Shown here: positions 39,823-48,642 of the stretch, piece by piece
How the letters are laid out: each line of letters starts with the position of its first letter
Position numbering within the stretch: the stretch's first letter is position 1
NCBI RefSeq assembly: GCF_004353925.1
Contig: NZ_SMOK01000023.1
Coordinates: 1-64,000, forward strand
Direction: 5' to 3'
DNA: 64,000 nucleotides
Source of the DNA: Pseudomonas sp. H9
GTDB lineage: Bacteria > Pseudomonadota > Gammaproteobacteria > Pseudomonadales > Pseudomonadaceae
Translations under genes and position numbers: made by a program
Notes under the pieces: model-generated
Database searches by the model: none
Told to the model about the DNA's origin: nothing
Seen by the model: only the letters and a program-made list of their open reading frames with translations

Positions 39823-41170
39823 ATTGCCCAACCGCCACTCATTGTTCTGGAAACTGGCGATTTTGCTGGTGGGCTTCTGCCTGTTGATGATTGGCCTGAG
39901 CTGGAGCTGGGGCCGACACATGGAGACCCAGAACGCGTTCCTCTCTGAGCAGGCGCGGGCCACCCTGACTACCTATGCCGCCGAAGCCGAGCAGGCCTGG
40001 GAGCAGGGCGGGCAGTCAGGCGTCGATGCCTGGTTGGTCGATATGGCCGGCAGGGAGAACATCTGGGTGAATGTGCTCGGGCCTGACCTGCAGTCGCTGA
40101 GCAGTACACCGCTGACGCCTGAGCAAGCCCGCCGGGCCACCTTTCTGCGAGGGATCGACTGGCCAGTCAGCCGGCGCGTGATCGGTTTGCCCTGGATGCG
40201 TGTGCCCTTTGTCGAGCACCCCGAGCGTGGTTTGCTGGTGATCGAATTGCCGAAGCGCCTGATGCCGGGGCAATACCGCCTGTTCTGGCGGATCATGACC
40301 AACGGCATCATTCCCGGGTTGTTCACGTTATTACTGTGTATTGGCCTGTATCGCATGTTGATCATGCCGTTGATCCAACTGCGCGAGCAGGCCAATGCCT
40401 GGCGTGCGGATCAACTCTCGGCACGGGTCGCCAGTAGCACCACCAGTCGCCAGGATGAACTGGGTGAGCTGGGGCGTGCCTTCGATGACATGGCCGAACG
40501 CTTGCAGGGCACGGTTGCCTTGCAGCAGCAGATGTTGCGCGACCTGTCCCATGAGTTGCGTACCCCCTTGAGCCGACTGCGCGTCGCTTGTGAAGGCGAG
40601 GCCGACGCCGGGCAGTTGCGCGACCGCCTGAGCCGGGAAATCGACTGCATGCAACACTTGGTGGAGGATGCCTTGCAACTGGCATGGCTCGACACCGAGC
40701 GGGCGCCGCTGAGCAAAGAACCCATTCAAGTGCAGGCACTGTGGGAAATGCTCGCCGAAGACGCCTGCTTTGAAAGCACCTGGCCAACGGAGCAACTGCA
40801 TTGCGCGCTGGACGCTTCGTGTTGGGTGCAGGGCAACCTCAACACCCTGGCCCAGGCGCTGGAGAACATCCTGCGCAATGCCATTCGTCATTCCCCTGCG
40901 ACGGGGGTGATTCGCCTGGACGGCCGCCAGCAGGGCGATCACTGGCTGCTGTGGCTGGAGGATCAGGGAGGAGGCGTGGCCGAAACTGAACTGGAGCGTA
41001 TCTTCGCACCGTTTACCCGACTGGACGGCTCGCGCCCCGGGGATGGTGGCTTCGGCCTGGGCCTGAGCATCGCCCGCAACGCCATCGCCCGCCAAGGCGG
41101 CCGCCTGTGGGCGCAAAATACCGGCGAAGGCTTGCGCTTGAACATCCAACTACCGATAGCCTCAGCTTGA
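39803..41170 (+). CDS. Sensor histidine kinase
   Basis: 455 aa from GTG 39803, chosen over the longer frame because the first 41 residues of that frame run through the regulator gene. TM helices at about 14-34 and 157-177, a periplasmic domain of about 120 residues, HAMP (about 180-232), H box LRDLSHELRTPLSRLRVA (phospho-His near 246), N box LENILRNAIRHSP and G boxes DQGGGVAETELERIFAPF and GFGLGLSIARNA. Stimulus unknown. Forms a two-component system with the preceding regulator. Confidence 0.88.
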   Translation: MPLISTELPNRHSLFWKLAILLVGFCLLMIGLSWSWGRHMETQNAFLSEQARATLTTYAAEAEQAWEQGGQSGVDAWLVDMAGRENIWVNVLGPDLQSLSSTPLTPEQARRATFLRGIDWPVSRRVIGLPWMRVPFVEHPERGLLVIELPKRLMPGQYRLFWRIMTNGIIPGLFTLLLCIGLYRMLIMPLIQLREQANAWRADQLSARVASSTTSRQDELGELGRAFDDMAERLQGTVALQQQMLRDLSHELRTPLSRLRVACEGEADAGQLRDRLSREIDCMQHLVEDALQLAWLDTERAPLSKEPIQVQALWEMLAEDACFESTWPTEQLHCALDASCWVQGNLNTLAQALENILRNAIRHSPATGVIRLDGRQQGDHWLLWLEDQGGGVAETELERIFAPFTRLDGSRPGDGGFGLGLSIARNAIARQGGRLWAQNTGEGLRLNIQLPIASA

Positions 41171-41173
41171 CCG

Positions 41174-41246
41174 TGTAGGAGCGGGCTTGCCCCGCGATTG
41201 CGGTGTGTCTGGTAAACAGCAATCGCGGGGCAAGCCCGCTCCTACA
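41174..41246. repeat. REP pair, inverted
   Basis: TGTAGGAGCGGGCTTGCCCCGCGAT and its complement, 23 bp apart, between the kinase gene and cysM. A second small stem (TATAGCTTCCAGCTATA) follows at 41250-41266. Confidence 0.9.
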
Positions 41247-41348
41247 GCTTATAGCTTCCAGCTATAAACCAAACACATTGCGTGATATGGGCTGCGCGCG
41301 TTTGCCGGTATGATAGGCGCCCCCGCAGTCTGGATTGCGAACTACGCC

Positions 41349-42251
41349 ATGACCTTGCAGTACCCAACCATCGCCGATTGCGTCGGCAACACGCCTCTGG
41401 TCCGCCTGCAGCGCATTGCCGGTGAGACCAGCAACACCCTCCTGCTCAAGCTTGAAGGTAATAACCCGGCAGGTTCGGTCAAAGACCGCCCGGCGCTGTC
41501 GATGATCACCCGCGCCGAGCTGCGTGGGCAGATCAAGCCCGGTGATACCCTGATCGAAGCGACCTCCGGCAACACCGGGATCGCCTTGGCCATGGCGGCG
41601 GCGATCAAGGGTTACAAGATGATCCTGATCATGCCGGACAACTCCAGTGCCGAACGCAAAGCGGCAATGACCGCTTATGGCGCCGAGCTGATTCTGGTCA
41701 GCAAGGAAGAAGGCATGGAAGGCGCTCGTGATCTGGCCGACCGTCTGCAGGCCGATGGCCGTGGTCTGGTGCTCGACCAGTTTGGCAACGGTGACAATCC
41801 CGAAGCCCACTACGTCAGCACCGGTCCGGAAATCTGGCAGCAGACCAACGGCACCATCACCCATTTCGTCAGCTCCATGGGTACCACCGGCACCATCATG
41901 GGCTGCTCGCGTTACCTCAAAGAGCAGAACCCGGCTGTACAGATCGTTGGTTTGCAGCCGATGGAAGGCTCGGCGATCCCGGGCATTCGTCGCTGGCCCG
42001 AAGAGTACCTGCCGAAAATCTACCAGGCTGACCGCGTTGATCGCGTGGTCGACATGGCCCAGAGCGAAGCCGAAGAGACCACCCGCCGATTGGCCCGGGA
42101 AGAGGGCATTTTCTGTGGTGTGTCCTCCGGTGGTGCAGTGGCGGCGATGTTGCGCCTGTCGCGCGAGCTGGAAAACGCCGTGATCGTGGCAATTATTTGT
42201 GACCGTGGCGACCGTTACCTGTCGACCGGTATTTTCGACGCGGCGAACTGA
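41349..42251 (+). CDS. cysM: Cysteine synthase B
   Basis: 300 aa from ATG 41349. PLP Lys is in NPAGSVKDRPA (about residue 42); the asparagine loop is SGNTGIALAMAAA, and phosphate binding is in GTTGTIMGCSRYLKE. The sequence MEGSAIPGIRRWPEEYLPK and the larger active site fit the CysM type, which can use thiosulfate in addition to sulfide. Stop/start TGATG overlap with rlmD couples the two genes. Confidence 0.93.
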   Translation: MTLQYPTIADCVGNTPLVRLQRIAGETSNTLLLKLEGNNPAGSVKDRPALSMITRAELRGQIKPGDTLIEATSGNTGIALAMAAAIKGYKMILIMPDNSSAERKAAMTAYGAELILVSKEEGMEGARDLADRLQADGRGLVLDQFGNGDNPEAHYVSTGPEIWQQTNGTITHFVSSMGTTGTIMGCSRYLKEQNPAVQIVGLQPMEGSAIPGIRRWPEEYLPKIYQADRVDRVVDMAQSEAEETTRRLAREEGIFCGVSSGGAVAAMLRLSRELENAVIVAIICDRGDRYLSTGIFDAAN

Positions 42252-43609
42252 TGTCCAAAAGTAAACGTAACAGCGGCCTGCGCTTCCAGCCGGCCGGCGG
42301 TAGCCGTACGCCGCAGATTCCTGCCGGTAAAAAGCAGCGCCTGCGTATCGAGCGCCTGGCCGGTGATGGGCGCGGTATTGCCTTTCTCGAAGGGCGCACC
42401 TGGTTTGTCAGTGGTGCGCTGGCCGAGGAAGACGTCGAAGCACGCGTGCTCAATGCCCACGGCAAAGTGGTCGAGGCGCGCCTGGAGCGGGTCTTTACCG
42501 CCAGCCCGGCGCGTCGTGAAGCACCGTGCAAGCATTTTGATCGCTGCGGCGGCTGCAACCTGCAGCACTTGCCGCATGCCGATCAACTGGCCCTCAAGCA
42601 GCGCTTGCTGGCTGAGCAGTTGCAAAGGGTCGCTGGGGTCACTCCCGAGCGCTGGGCCAGCCCCCTGACCGGCCCCGAGTTTGGTTACCGGCGTCGGGCG
42701 CGGGTTGCGGTACGTTGGGACAACAAAGCCAAGAAGCTTGAAGTCGGGTTCCGCGCCGAGGCCAGCCAGGACATCGTCGCTATCGATGACTGCCCGGTGC
42801 TGGTACAGCCCTTGCAGGCAATCATGCGTCACTTGCCGCTGTTACTGCAGAGCTTGAGCAAGCCGCAGGTGATCGGCCATGTCGAGTTGTTCAGTGGCAC
42901 GGCCGTGGCTTTGCTGCTGCGCCATACCGCGCCGTTGGCGGAAGGCGACCTGGCGCGCGTGCAGGCATTTTGCGCAGAGGCCCAGGTGCAGCTGTGGTTG
43001 CAGGGAGAGGGTGAACCTTATCCGCATGATGCTGGTCAGACCCTCGGTTTTACCCTGGCACCCTGGAACCTGGAGCTGGCGTACCGGCCCGGGGATTTTG
43101 TGCAGGTCAATGCCGAGGTCAATACAGCAATGATCGAGCAGGCGTTGGCCTGGCTGGCGCCACAAGCCGACGAGCGTGTGCTTGATCTGTTCTGCGGCCT
43201 GGGCAATTTCGCCCTGCCTCTGGCCCGGCAAGTGCGGGAAGTCGTGGCGGTGGAAGGGGTGCAGGCGATGGTCGAGCGGGCAGCGGCCAATGCCCGCAAC
43301 AACAATTTGCATAACACGCAGTTTTTTCAGGCCGATTTATCGCAGCCTTTGTCTGCCTCCAGCTGGGCCGCTGGAGGCTTTTCTGCGGTACTCTTGGACC
43401 CACCGCGAGACGGTGCCTACGAGGTAGTGCGAAATATTGCAGACCTTGGAGCGAAACGTCTTGTATATGTATCGTGCAACCCGGCAACCCTGGCCCGCGA
43501 CACGCTCGAGCTGGTCAGGCAGGGTTACCGGCTAAAATGTGCCGGGATTCTCGACATGTTTCCTCAAACGGCGCATGTCGAAGCCATGGCGTTATTCGAA
43601 GCGGGCTAG
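42251..43609 (+). CDS. rlmD: 23S rRNA (uracil(1939)-C(5))-methyltransferase RlmD
   Basis: 452 aa. N-terminal TRAM domain (about 22-80). Iron-sulfur cysteines C-x5-C-x2-C in PCKHFDRCGGCNLQ (about 95-108) plus a fourth in DDCPVL (about 182). SAM motif LDLFCGLGNFALPLAR (about 308-323). The catalytic nucleophile Cys is in VYVSCNPATLARD (about 408). Methylates U1939 of 23S rRNA. Confidence 0.95.
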   Translation: MSKSKRNSGLRFQPAGGSRTPQIPAGKKQRLRIERLAGDGRGIAFLEGRTWFVSGALAEEDVEARVLNAHGKVVEARLERVFTASPARREAPCKHFDRCGGCNLQHLPHADQLALKQRLLAEQLQRVAGVTPERWASPLTGPEFGYRRRARVAVRWDNKAKKLEVGFRAEASQDIVAIDDCPVLVQPLQAIMRHLPLLLQSLSKPQVIGHVELFSGTAVALLLRHTAPLAEGDLARVQAFCAEAQVQLWLQGEGEPYPHDAGQTLGFTLAPWNLELAYRPGDFVQVNAEVNTAMIEQALAWLAPQADERVLDLFCGLGNFALPLARQVREVVAVEGVQAMVERAAANARNNNLHNTQFFQADLSQPLSASSWAAGGFSAVLLDPPRDGAYEVVRNIADLGAKRLVYVSCNPATLARDTLELVRQGYRLKCAGILDMFPQTAHVEAMALFEAG

Positions 43610-43708
43610 CGGGACTGGCGCGTCAGGCGCTGCACCTTGGGTCCGGCAGGGGCAGCACCAGTGATTTCAAGCGCATCGCGAATGCGCTGTAGGGAAAGGT
43701 AAACAAAG

Positions 43709-45949
43709 ATGGTACAGGTGAGAGTGCACCAGCCGGTCAACACAGACGGCAGTATCAATCTCGAAGCATGGCTGGATCATGTGGTGAGCGTCGACCTGGC
43801 GCTGGACCGTGAAGCCCTCAAGGCGGCTTGCGAGTTCGCACAGGAAATCGAGAAAAAGGGTAACCCGGCCAAGCATTCCTGGGCCGATGGCACCTCAAGT
43901 TTTCAGGCCGGTCTGGAAATTGCCGAAATTCTCGCCGACCTCAAGCTCGACCAGGACTCCCTGGTTGCTGCGGTGATCTACCGTGCCGTGCGCGAAGGCA
44001 AGGTGACCCTGGCCGAAGTCGGTCAACGTTTCGGTCCGGTGGTCTCCAAACTGATCGACGGCGTACTGCGCATGGCGGCTATCAGCGCCAGCCTCAGCCC
44101 GCGCCAGTCGCTGGTGCTGGGTTCCCAGGCACAGGTCGAAAACCTGCGCAAAATGCTCGTGGCCATGGTCGATGACGTCCGAGTGGCGTTGATCAAACTG
44201 GCTGAACGTACCTGCGCCATCCGGGCGGTCAAAGGTGCCGATGACGAGAAGCGTCATCGTGTCGCCCGCGAAGTGTTCGATATCTATGCCCCGCTGGCGC
44301 ACCGGCTGGGCATCGGGCATATCAAGTGGGAGCTGGAAGACTTGTCTTTCCGCTACCTGGAACCGGAGCAATACAAGCAGATCGCCAAGCTGCTGCATGA
44401 GCGGCGCCTGGACCGTGAACGTTTCATCAGCGATGTGATGAACCAGTTGCAGAACGAGTTGCTGGCAACCGGGGTCAAGGCTGACATCAGCGGTCGGGCC
44501 AAGCACATCTATTCGATCTGGCGCAAAATGCAGCGCAAAGGCCTGGAGTTCAGCCAGATCTATGACGTGCGTGCGGTACGCGTACTGGTTCCGGAAATGC
44601 GCGACTGCTACACCGCGCTGGGGATCGTGCATACCCTCTGGCGGCACATTCCGAAAGAGTTCGACGATTACATCGCCAACCCCAAGGAAAACGGCTATCG
44701 CTCATTGCACACCGCAGTGATCGGCCCCGAGGGCAAGGTGTTGGAAGTGCAGATCCGCACCCACGCCATGCACGAAGAGGCCGAGCTCGGCGTCTGCGCG
44801 CACTGGCGCTACAAAGGAACCGACGTCAAATCCAGCTCCAACCATTACGAGGAGAAAATCTCCTGGTTGCGTCAGGTGCTGGAGTGGCACGAAGAGCTGG
44901 GTGATATCGGCGGCCTTGCCGAACAGTTGCGTGTCGATATCGAGCCCGACCGGGTGTATGTGTTTACCCCGGACGGCCATGCAATCGATCTGCCCAAGGG
45001 CGCTACGCCGCTGGACTTCGCCTATCGCGTGCACACTGAAATCGGTCACAACTGCCGTGGTGCGAAGATCAACGGGCGGATCGTGCCGCTCAACTACAGC
45101 CTGCAGACCGGCGAGCAGGTCGAGATCATCACCAGCAAGCACGGCAACCCCAGCCGCGACTGGCTGAACTCGAACCTGGGCTACGTCACCACCTCGCGGG
45201 CGCGGGCCAAGATTGTTCACTGGTTCAAACTGCAGGCGCGTGACCAGAACGTTGCCGCCGGCAAGACCTTGCTTGAGCGCGAGCTCAACCGCCTGGGCCT
45301 GCCTCAAGTCGACTTCGAGCGTTTGGCGGAAAAGGTCAACCTCAAGGCTGCTGAAGACATGTTCGCTTCTCTGGGGGCCGGCGACTTGCGTCTGGCGCAC
45401 CTGGTCAACGCCGCTCAGCAACTGGTCGAGCCTGAGCGCAGCGAGCACGTTGAGCTGGTACCGCGTAAGGCGACCGGCTACAAACCCGGCAAGCGCGGCG
45501 ATATCCAGATCCAGGGCGTGGGCAACCTGCTGACACAAATGGCCGGCTGCTGCCAGCCGCTGCCAGGCGACGCGATTGTCGGTTACATCACCGTTGGCCG
45601 TGGAGTGACGATTCACCGTCAGGACTGCGCTTCGGTGCTGCAACTGGCGGGGCGTGAGCCTGAGCGGATTATTCAGGTCAGTTGGGGGCCGGTGCCGGTG
45701 CAGACCTACCCGGTCGACATCATCATTCGCGCCTACGATCGCCCAGGCTTGCTGCGTGATGTCTCCCAGGTGCTGCTCAATGAGCGGATCAACGTTCTGG
45801 CGGTCAACACCCGCTCGAACAAGGAAGACAACACTGCACTGATGTCGCTGACCATCGAGATTCCGGGGCTGGATGCGCTTGGGCGCTTGCTCGGGCGGAT
45901 TTCGCAGTTGCCGAACATCATCGAGACGCGGCGTAATCGTACCCCTTGA
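43709..45949 (+). CDS. relA: GTP pyrophosphokinase RelA ((p)ppGpp synthetase I)
   Basis: 746 aa. The N-terminal pseudo-hydrolase region (about 25-180) has lost the HD metal site (VAAVIYRAV where SpoT-type proteins have His-Asp), as expected for RelA. The synthetase domain (about 240-360; DISGRAKHIYSIWRKMQRKG, YDVRAVRVLVPE, PKENGYRSLHTAV) is complete. TGS (about 405-465; VYVFTPDGHAIDLPKGATPLDFAY) and a C-terminal zinc-finger/ACT region (PVDIIIRAYDRPGLLRDV) follow. Makes the alarmone on amino acid starvation at the ribosome. AGGGAAAGG precedes the ATG. Upstream gap of 99 bp. Confidence 0.96.
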   Translation: MVQVRVHQPVNTDGSINLEAWLDHVVSVDLALDREALKAACEFAQEIEKKGNPAKHSWADGTSSFQAGLEIAEILADLKLDQDSLVAAVIYRAVREGKVTLAEVGQRFGPVVSKLIDGVLRMAAISASLSPRQSLVLGSQAQVENLRKMLVAMVDDVRVALIKLAERTCAIRAVKGADDEKRHRVAREVFDIYAPLAHRLGIGHIKWELEDLSFRYLEPEQYKQIAKLLHERRLDRERFISDVMNQLQNELLATGVKADISGRAKHIYSIWRKMQRKGLEFSQIYDVRAVRVLVPEMRDCYTALGIVHTLWRHIPKEFDDYIANPKENGYRSLHTAVIGPEGKVLEVQIRTHAMHEEAELGVCAHWRYKGTDVKSSSNHYEEKISWLRQVLEWHEELGDIGGLAEQLRVDIEPDRVYVFTPDGHAIDLPKGATPLDFAYRVHTEIGHNCRGAKINGRIVPLNYSLQTGEQVEIITSKHGNPSRDWLNSNLGYVTTSRARAKIVHWFKLQARDQNVAAGKTLLERELNRLGLPQVDFERLAEKVNLKAAEDMFASLGAGDLRLAHLVNAAQQLVEPERSEHVELVPRKATGYKPGKRGDIQIQGVGNLLTQMAGCCQPLPGDAIVGYITVGRGVTIHRQDCASVLQLAGREPERIIQVSWGPVPVQTYPVDIIIRAYDRPGLLRDVSQVLLNERINVLAVNTRSNKEDNTALMSLTIEIPGLDALGRLLGRISQLPNIIETRRNRTP

Positions 45950-45956
45950 AATTATG

Positions 45957-46017
45957 ATCGCGGGGCAAGCCCGCTCCCACAGGGGATCAACTGTGGGAGC
46001 GGGCTTGTCCCGCGATA
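45957..46017. repeat. REP pair, inverted
   Basis: ATCGCGGGGCAAGCCCGCTCCCAC and GTGGGAGCGGGCTTGTCCCGCG (one base changed in the second) in the 78-bp relA-mazG gap. The right arm ends 10 bp before the mazG start, so it may influence mazG translation. Confidence 0.9.
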
Positions 46018-46027
46018 AGGATCCGAG

Positions 46028-46858
46028 ATGTACACCCTAGACGACCTGCTCCACCTCATGGCCCGTCTGCGTGACCCGCAGTACGGTTGCCCGTGGGACC
46101 TCAAGCAGACCTACGCCACGATCATTCCCTACACCCTCGAAGAAGCTTACGAAGTGGCGGATGCCATCGAACGTAGCGATTTTGAGCATTTGCAGGGCGA
46201 GTTGGGCGACCTGCTGTTCCAGGTGGTGTATTACAGCCAGCTGGCCCGTGAAGAAGGCCGTTTCGAGTTTGCCGGGGTGATCGACAGCATTACCCGCAAA
46301 CTGATCCGTCGCCATCCGCACGTATTTCCAACGGGTGAGCTGTACGCTCCGCTGGATACCCCGAAGCTCGATGAAGCTCAGGTCAAGCAGCGTTGGGAAG
46401 AAATCAAAGCCCAGGAGCGTGCCGAGAAGGGCGTTCCCGAGCAGCTGTCGCTGCTGGACGATGTGCCGGCGGCCTTGCCAGCATTGTCTCGTGCCGCCAA
46501 GCTGCAAAAGCGCACGGCCAAAGTCGGGTTCGACTGGCCGGATGCCTTGCCTGTGCTCGACAAAGTGCGTGAGGAACTCGACGAAGTGCTGCAGGCCATG
46601 GCCGATAATGACAGCGCGGCGCTGGCCGAGGAGGTAGGCGATCTGCTGTTTGCCACGGTCAACCTGGCCCGGCACCTGAAGGTCGATCCGGAAAACGCCT
46701 TGCGCGGCGCTAACCAAAAATTTGAACGACGTTTCCGATTTATCGAGCAGGCATTGCGCGAAAGCGGGCGTCCGATTGAAGATTGCACCCTGGAAGACAT
46801 GGATGCGCTGTGGGGCGAAGCCAAACGTCAGGAAAAAAACCTGTCCAGCTGCGGCTGA
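46028..46858 (+). CDS. mazG: Nucleoside triphosphate pyrophosphohydrolase MazG
   Basis: 276 aa with two MazG domains: N-terminal WDLKQTYATI, EEAYEVADAIE, ELGDLLFQVVYYSQLA (about 20-75), and C-terminal EELDEVLQAM, EEVGDLLFATVNLARHL (about 180-225). Hydrolyses all NTPs to NMP and PPi; in E. coli it lowers ppGpp under starvation, fitting its place after relA. Confidence 0.93.
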   Translation: MYTLDDLLHLMARLRDPQYGCPWDLKQTYATIIPYTLEEAYEVADAIERSDFEHLQGELGDLLFQVVYYSQLAREEGRFEFAGVIDSITRKLIRRHPHVFPTGELYAPLDTPKLDEAQVKQRWEEIKAQERAEKGVPEQLSLLDDVPAALPALSRAAKLQKRTAKVGFDWPDALPVLDKVREELDEVLQAMADNDSAALAEEVGDLLFATVNLARHLKVDPENALRGANQKFERRFRFIEQALRESGRPIEDCTLEDMDALWGEAKRQEKNLSSCG

Positions 46859-46882
46859 CTGAAGTTTATAAGTGAGTGAACG

Positions 46883-47422
46883 ATGAGCCTTTCCCTTCGT
46901 GACCAATTGCTCAAAGCCGGTCTGGTCAACCAGAAACAGGTCAAGCAGGTCAACAAAGATCAGAAGAAACAGAAACGCCTGGAACACAAGGGCCAGGTTG
47001 AAGTCGACGACAGCCAGCAGCGGATGGCCAAGGAAGCCATGGCGGAAAAAGCCCTGCGCGACCAGGAACTCAACCGCCAGCAGCAGGAGAAGGCTGAGCA
47101 GAAGGCCCGTGCCGCCCAGGTCAAGCAATTGATCGAGGTGTCGCGCCTGCCCAAGCTGACCACTGAGGATTACTACAACTTCGTCGACGACAAGAAGGTC
47201 AAGCGTCTGTCGGTCAACGCTCTGATGCGCAGCAAGCTGAGCAGCGGCTCGCTGGCCATTGTTGCCCACGGCGGTGGCTACGAGGTGATCCCTCGCGAAG
47301 CGGCACTGAAGATCCAGGAGCGCGATCCCAAGCGTATCGTCCTGCTCAATACCCAGGTTGAAGAGCCGGATGCCGATGATCCGTACGCGGCCTACGTGAT
47401 TCCTGATGACCTGATGTGGTAA
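46883..47422 (+). CDS. DUF2058 protein (YaiL-like)
   Basis: 179 aa. N-terminal MSLSLRDQLLKAGLVNQKQ, a charged coiled coil rich in Gln, Glu, Lys and Ala (about 15-85), then a conserved C-terminal block (NFVDDKKVKRLSVNALMRSKL, LAIVAHGGGYEVIPREAA). Nucleoprotein or polysome association has been suggested for YaiL; the role is unknown. Ended by a strong terminator. Confidence 0.88.
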   Translation: MSLSLRDQLLKAGLVNQKQVKQVNKDQKKQKRLEHKGQVEVDDSQQRMAKEAMAEKALRDQELNRQQQEKAEQKARAAQVKQLIEVSRLPKLTTEDYYNFVDDKKVKRLSVNALMRSKLSSGSLAIVAHGGGYEVIPREAALKIQERDPKRIVLLNTQVEEPDADDPYAAYVIPDDLMW

Positions 47423-47427
47423 CAACG

Positions 47428-47453
47428 ACAAACCCCGCCTCGGCGGGGTTTGT
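47428..47453 (+). terminator. Intrinsic terminator after the DUF2058 gene
   Basis: ACAAACCCCGCC and GGCGGGGTTTGT arms with a TC loop, 5 bp after the stop codon. Nearly symmetrical, so it may also stop the convergent small gene at 47468. Confidence 0.85.
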
Positions 47454-47467
47454 GCTTTCTGAAGGGC

Positions 47468-47650
47468 CTATTCCTGCTGCTGCCTGCTTTCCAGGAACTC
47501 CAGTTCAACACGGTAATTGTGGGCTTCATGCTCATTGTGGAACATACCCACCAGCTCATCCTGCTGGTGCACATCCCAGATGCGCAGACCTGCTGCCAGG
47601 CTTTCGTAAGACATTTTGGTTTCATCGCGCTCAGTTACTTTGACAGTCAT
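47468..47650 (-). CDS. Small conserved hypothetical protein
   Basis: 60 aa from ATG 47650, with TGGAG 8-9 nt upstream; a TTG two codons earlier is the alternative. The sequence MTVKVTERDETKMSYESL, then RIWDVHQQDELVGMFHNEHEAHNY, is hydrophilic, acidic, without cysteines or TM segments. Not recognised beyond being a small Pseudomonas protein. A symmetrical terminator beyond its stop supports it. Confidence 0.7.
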   Translation of the reverse strand: MTVKVTERDETKMSYESLAAGLRIWDVHQQDELVGMFHNEHEAHNYRVELEFLESRQQQE

Positions 47651-47771
47651 CTGCAAACTCCAGGTTCAGTTAACTGCGGCATTCTGTCGCAGGACTCTTT
47701 TATAGAGTTTGTTAGCTGCCTAAGTAAATGTTTGCCCCATGAAACATCTTTCATGCAAGCACGAAAACTCC

Positions 47772-47841
47772 GTAGGAGCGGGCTTGCCCCGCGATGCGAT
47801 GTGGCTGACAACTCGCAATCGCGGGGCAAGCCCGCTCCCAC
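47772..47841. repeat. REP pair, inverted
   Basis: GTAGGAGCGGGCTTGCCCCGCGAT and its complement in the 270-bp gap between the small gene and the DUF3108 gene. Apart from this and the terminator at 47875, the gap shows nothing. Confidence 0.9.
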
Positions 47842-47874
47842 CGGGATGAGTTGGGGAGGTGTTTTTGCTGCCCA

Positions 47875-47900
47875 TAAAAAACCCCGCACAAGGCGGGGTT
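47875..47900 (-). terminator. Terminator of the purMN-DUF3108 operon
   Basis: On the minus strand AACCCCGC and GCGGGGTT arms, then a T-run, 24 bp after the DUF3108 stop. Confidence 0.85.
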
Positions 47901-47923
47901 CGGGTGTAGCTGGCAGTCAGCGA

Positions 47924-48634
47924 TCAGTTGCCCTTGACCGACTTGCCATCGACCGTACCGTCTTGCAGCACGATCACATACTCTTTGCCGTCGGTTTCGA
48001 CCTGGCGCAGTTGCACCAGCAGGTAGTCCCAATCCTTGGCGAACCACAGCTCGGTGATGCGCTTGCTTTGGCTAGGATCGCGTACGCGCTCAACCTTGAT
48101 GGCATCGACCTGGCCAGTCTTGGTGGTGACCTTTTCAGTGCCGAGAACGCGGAAGTCATAGGTATCGATCTCGTCGCCATCGACCACCTGGTAACTCACG
48201 CTTTTTTTGCCGGCAGCGATGTCGTGTTGCAAGGCCAACTGATAGGTGGACTTGTCGAGCACGCCACGGTTCAGCGGCAGCTTGATCGCGTCACCACGGT
48301 CGGTGCCGGTGATTTCCTTTTTGTTCCAGTCAAAATTCAGATCGACCTTCTTGGCTTTGCCCAGGCCACCACGTTCAAAGTGGTAGGTCTGTGGCAACAG
48401 GGCATCCTTGTCCAGGCGCAGGGTGCTTTCTTCTGTCAGGCTGGCGATCATCATCGATGCCTTGAAGTTGAGGCTCCAGGTACCGTTGGCGTTCTTTTCC
48501 AGGCTGCGCTCGGCGGTGCCGCTCATGGGCAGCTGTTTCCAGTCTGCGGTGTAGCTGGCCGAGAATGGCTTGAGGTCTGCTGCCTGAAGCGGCAGTGCGA
48601 GCACGGCAAGAGCGAAGAGCAGGGCGCGACGCAT
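47924..48634 (-). CDS. DUF3108 periplasmic protein
   Basis: 236 aa. Signal peptide (MRRALLFALAVLALPLQA, cleavage after about 18). The mature protein is all-beta in pattern with repeated motifs (FSASYTADW, WSLNFKASM, FERGGLGKAKKVDLNFDW, KVERVRDPSQSKRITELWFAKDWDYLLVQL) typical of DUF3108. Function unknown; ligand-binding or envelope maintenance is possible. Lies 8 bp after purN in a purM-purN operon, an arrangement common in pseudomonads. Confidence 0.85.
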   Translation of the reverse strand: MRRALLFALAVLALPLQAADLKPFSASYTADWKQLPMSGTAERSLEKNANGTWSLNFKASMMIASLTEESTLRLDKDALLPQTYHFERGGLGKAKKVDLNFDWNKKEITGTDRGDAIKLPLNRGVLDKSTYQLALQHDIAAGKKSVSYQVVDGDEIDTYDFRVLGTEKVTTKTGQVDAIKVERVRDPSQSKRITELWFAKDWDYLLVQLRQVETDGKEYVIVLQDGTVDGKSVKGN

Positions 48635-48642
48635 AGTATCTC

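Noticed and set aside
46037..47431. A 464-codon minus-strand frame over mazG and the DUF2058 gene
   Set aside because: Antisense to two real genes with clear motifs, reads through their intergenic region, no family resemblance.
429..47841. CRISPR-like repetition of GAGCGGGCTTGCCCCGCG
   Set aside because: Copies are scattered singly or as inverted pairs with unrelated spacers and no cas genes; this is the REP family.
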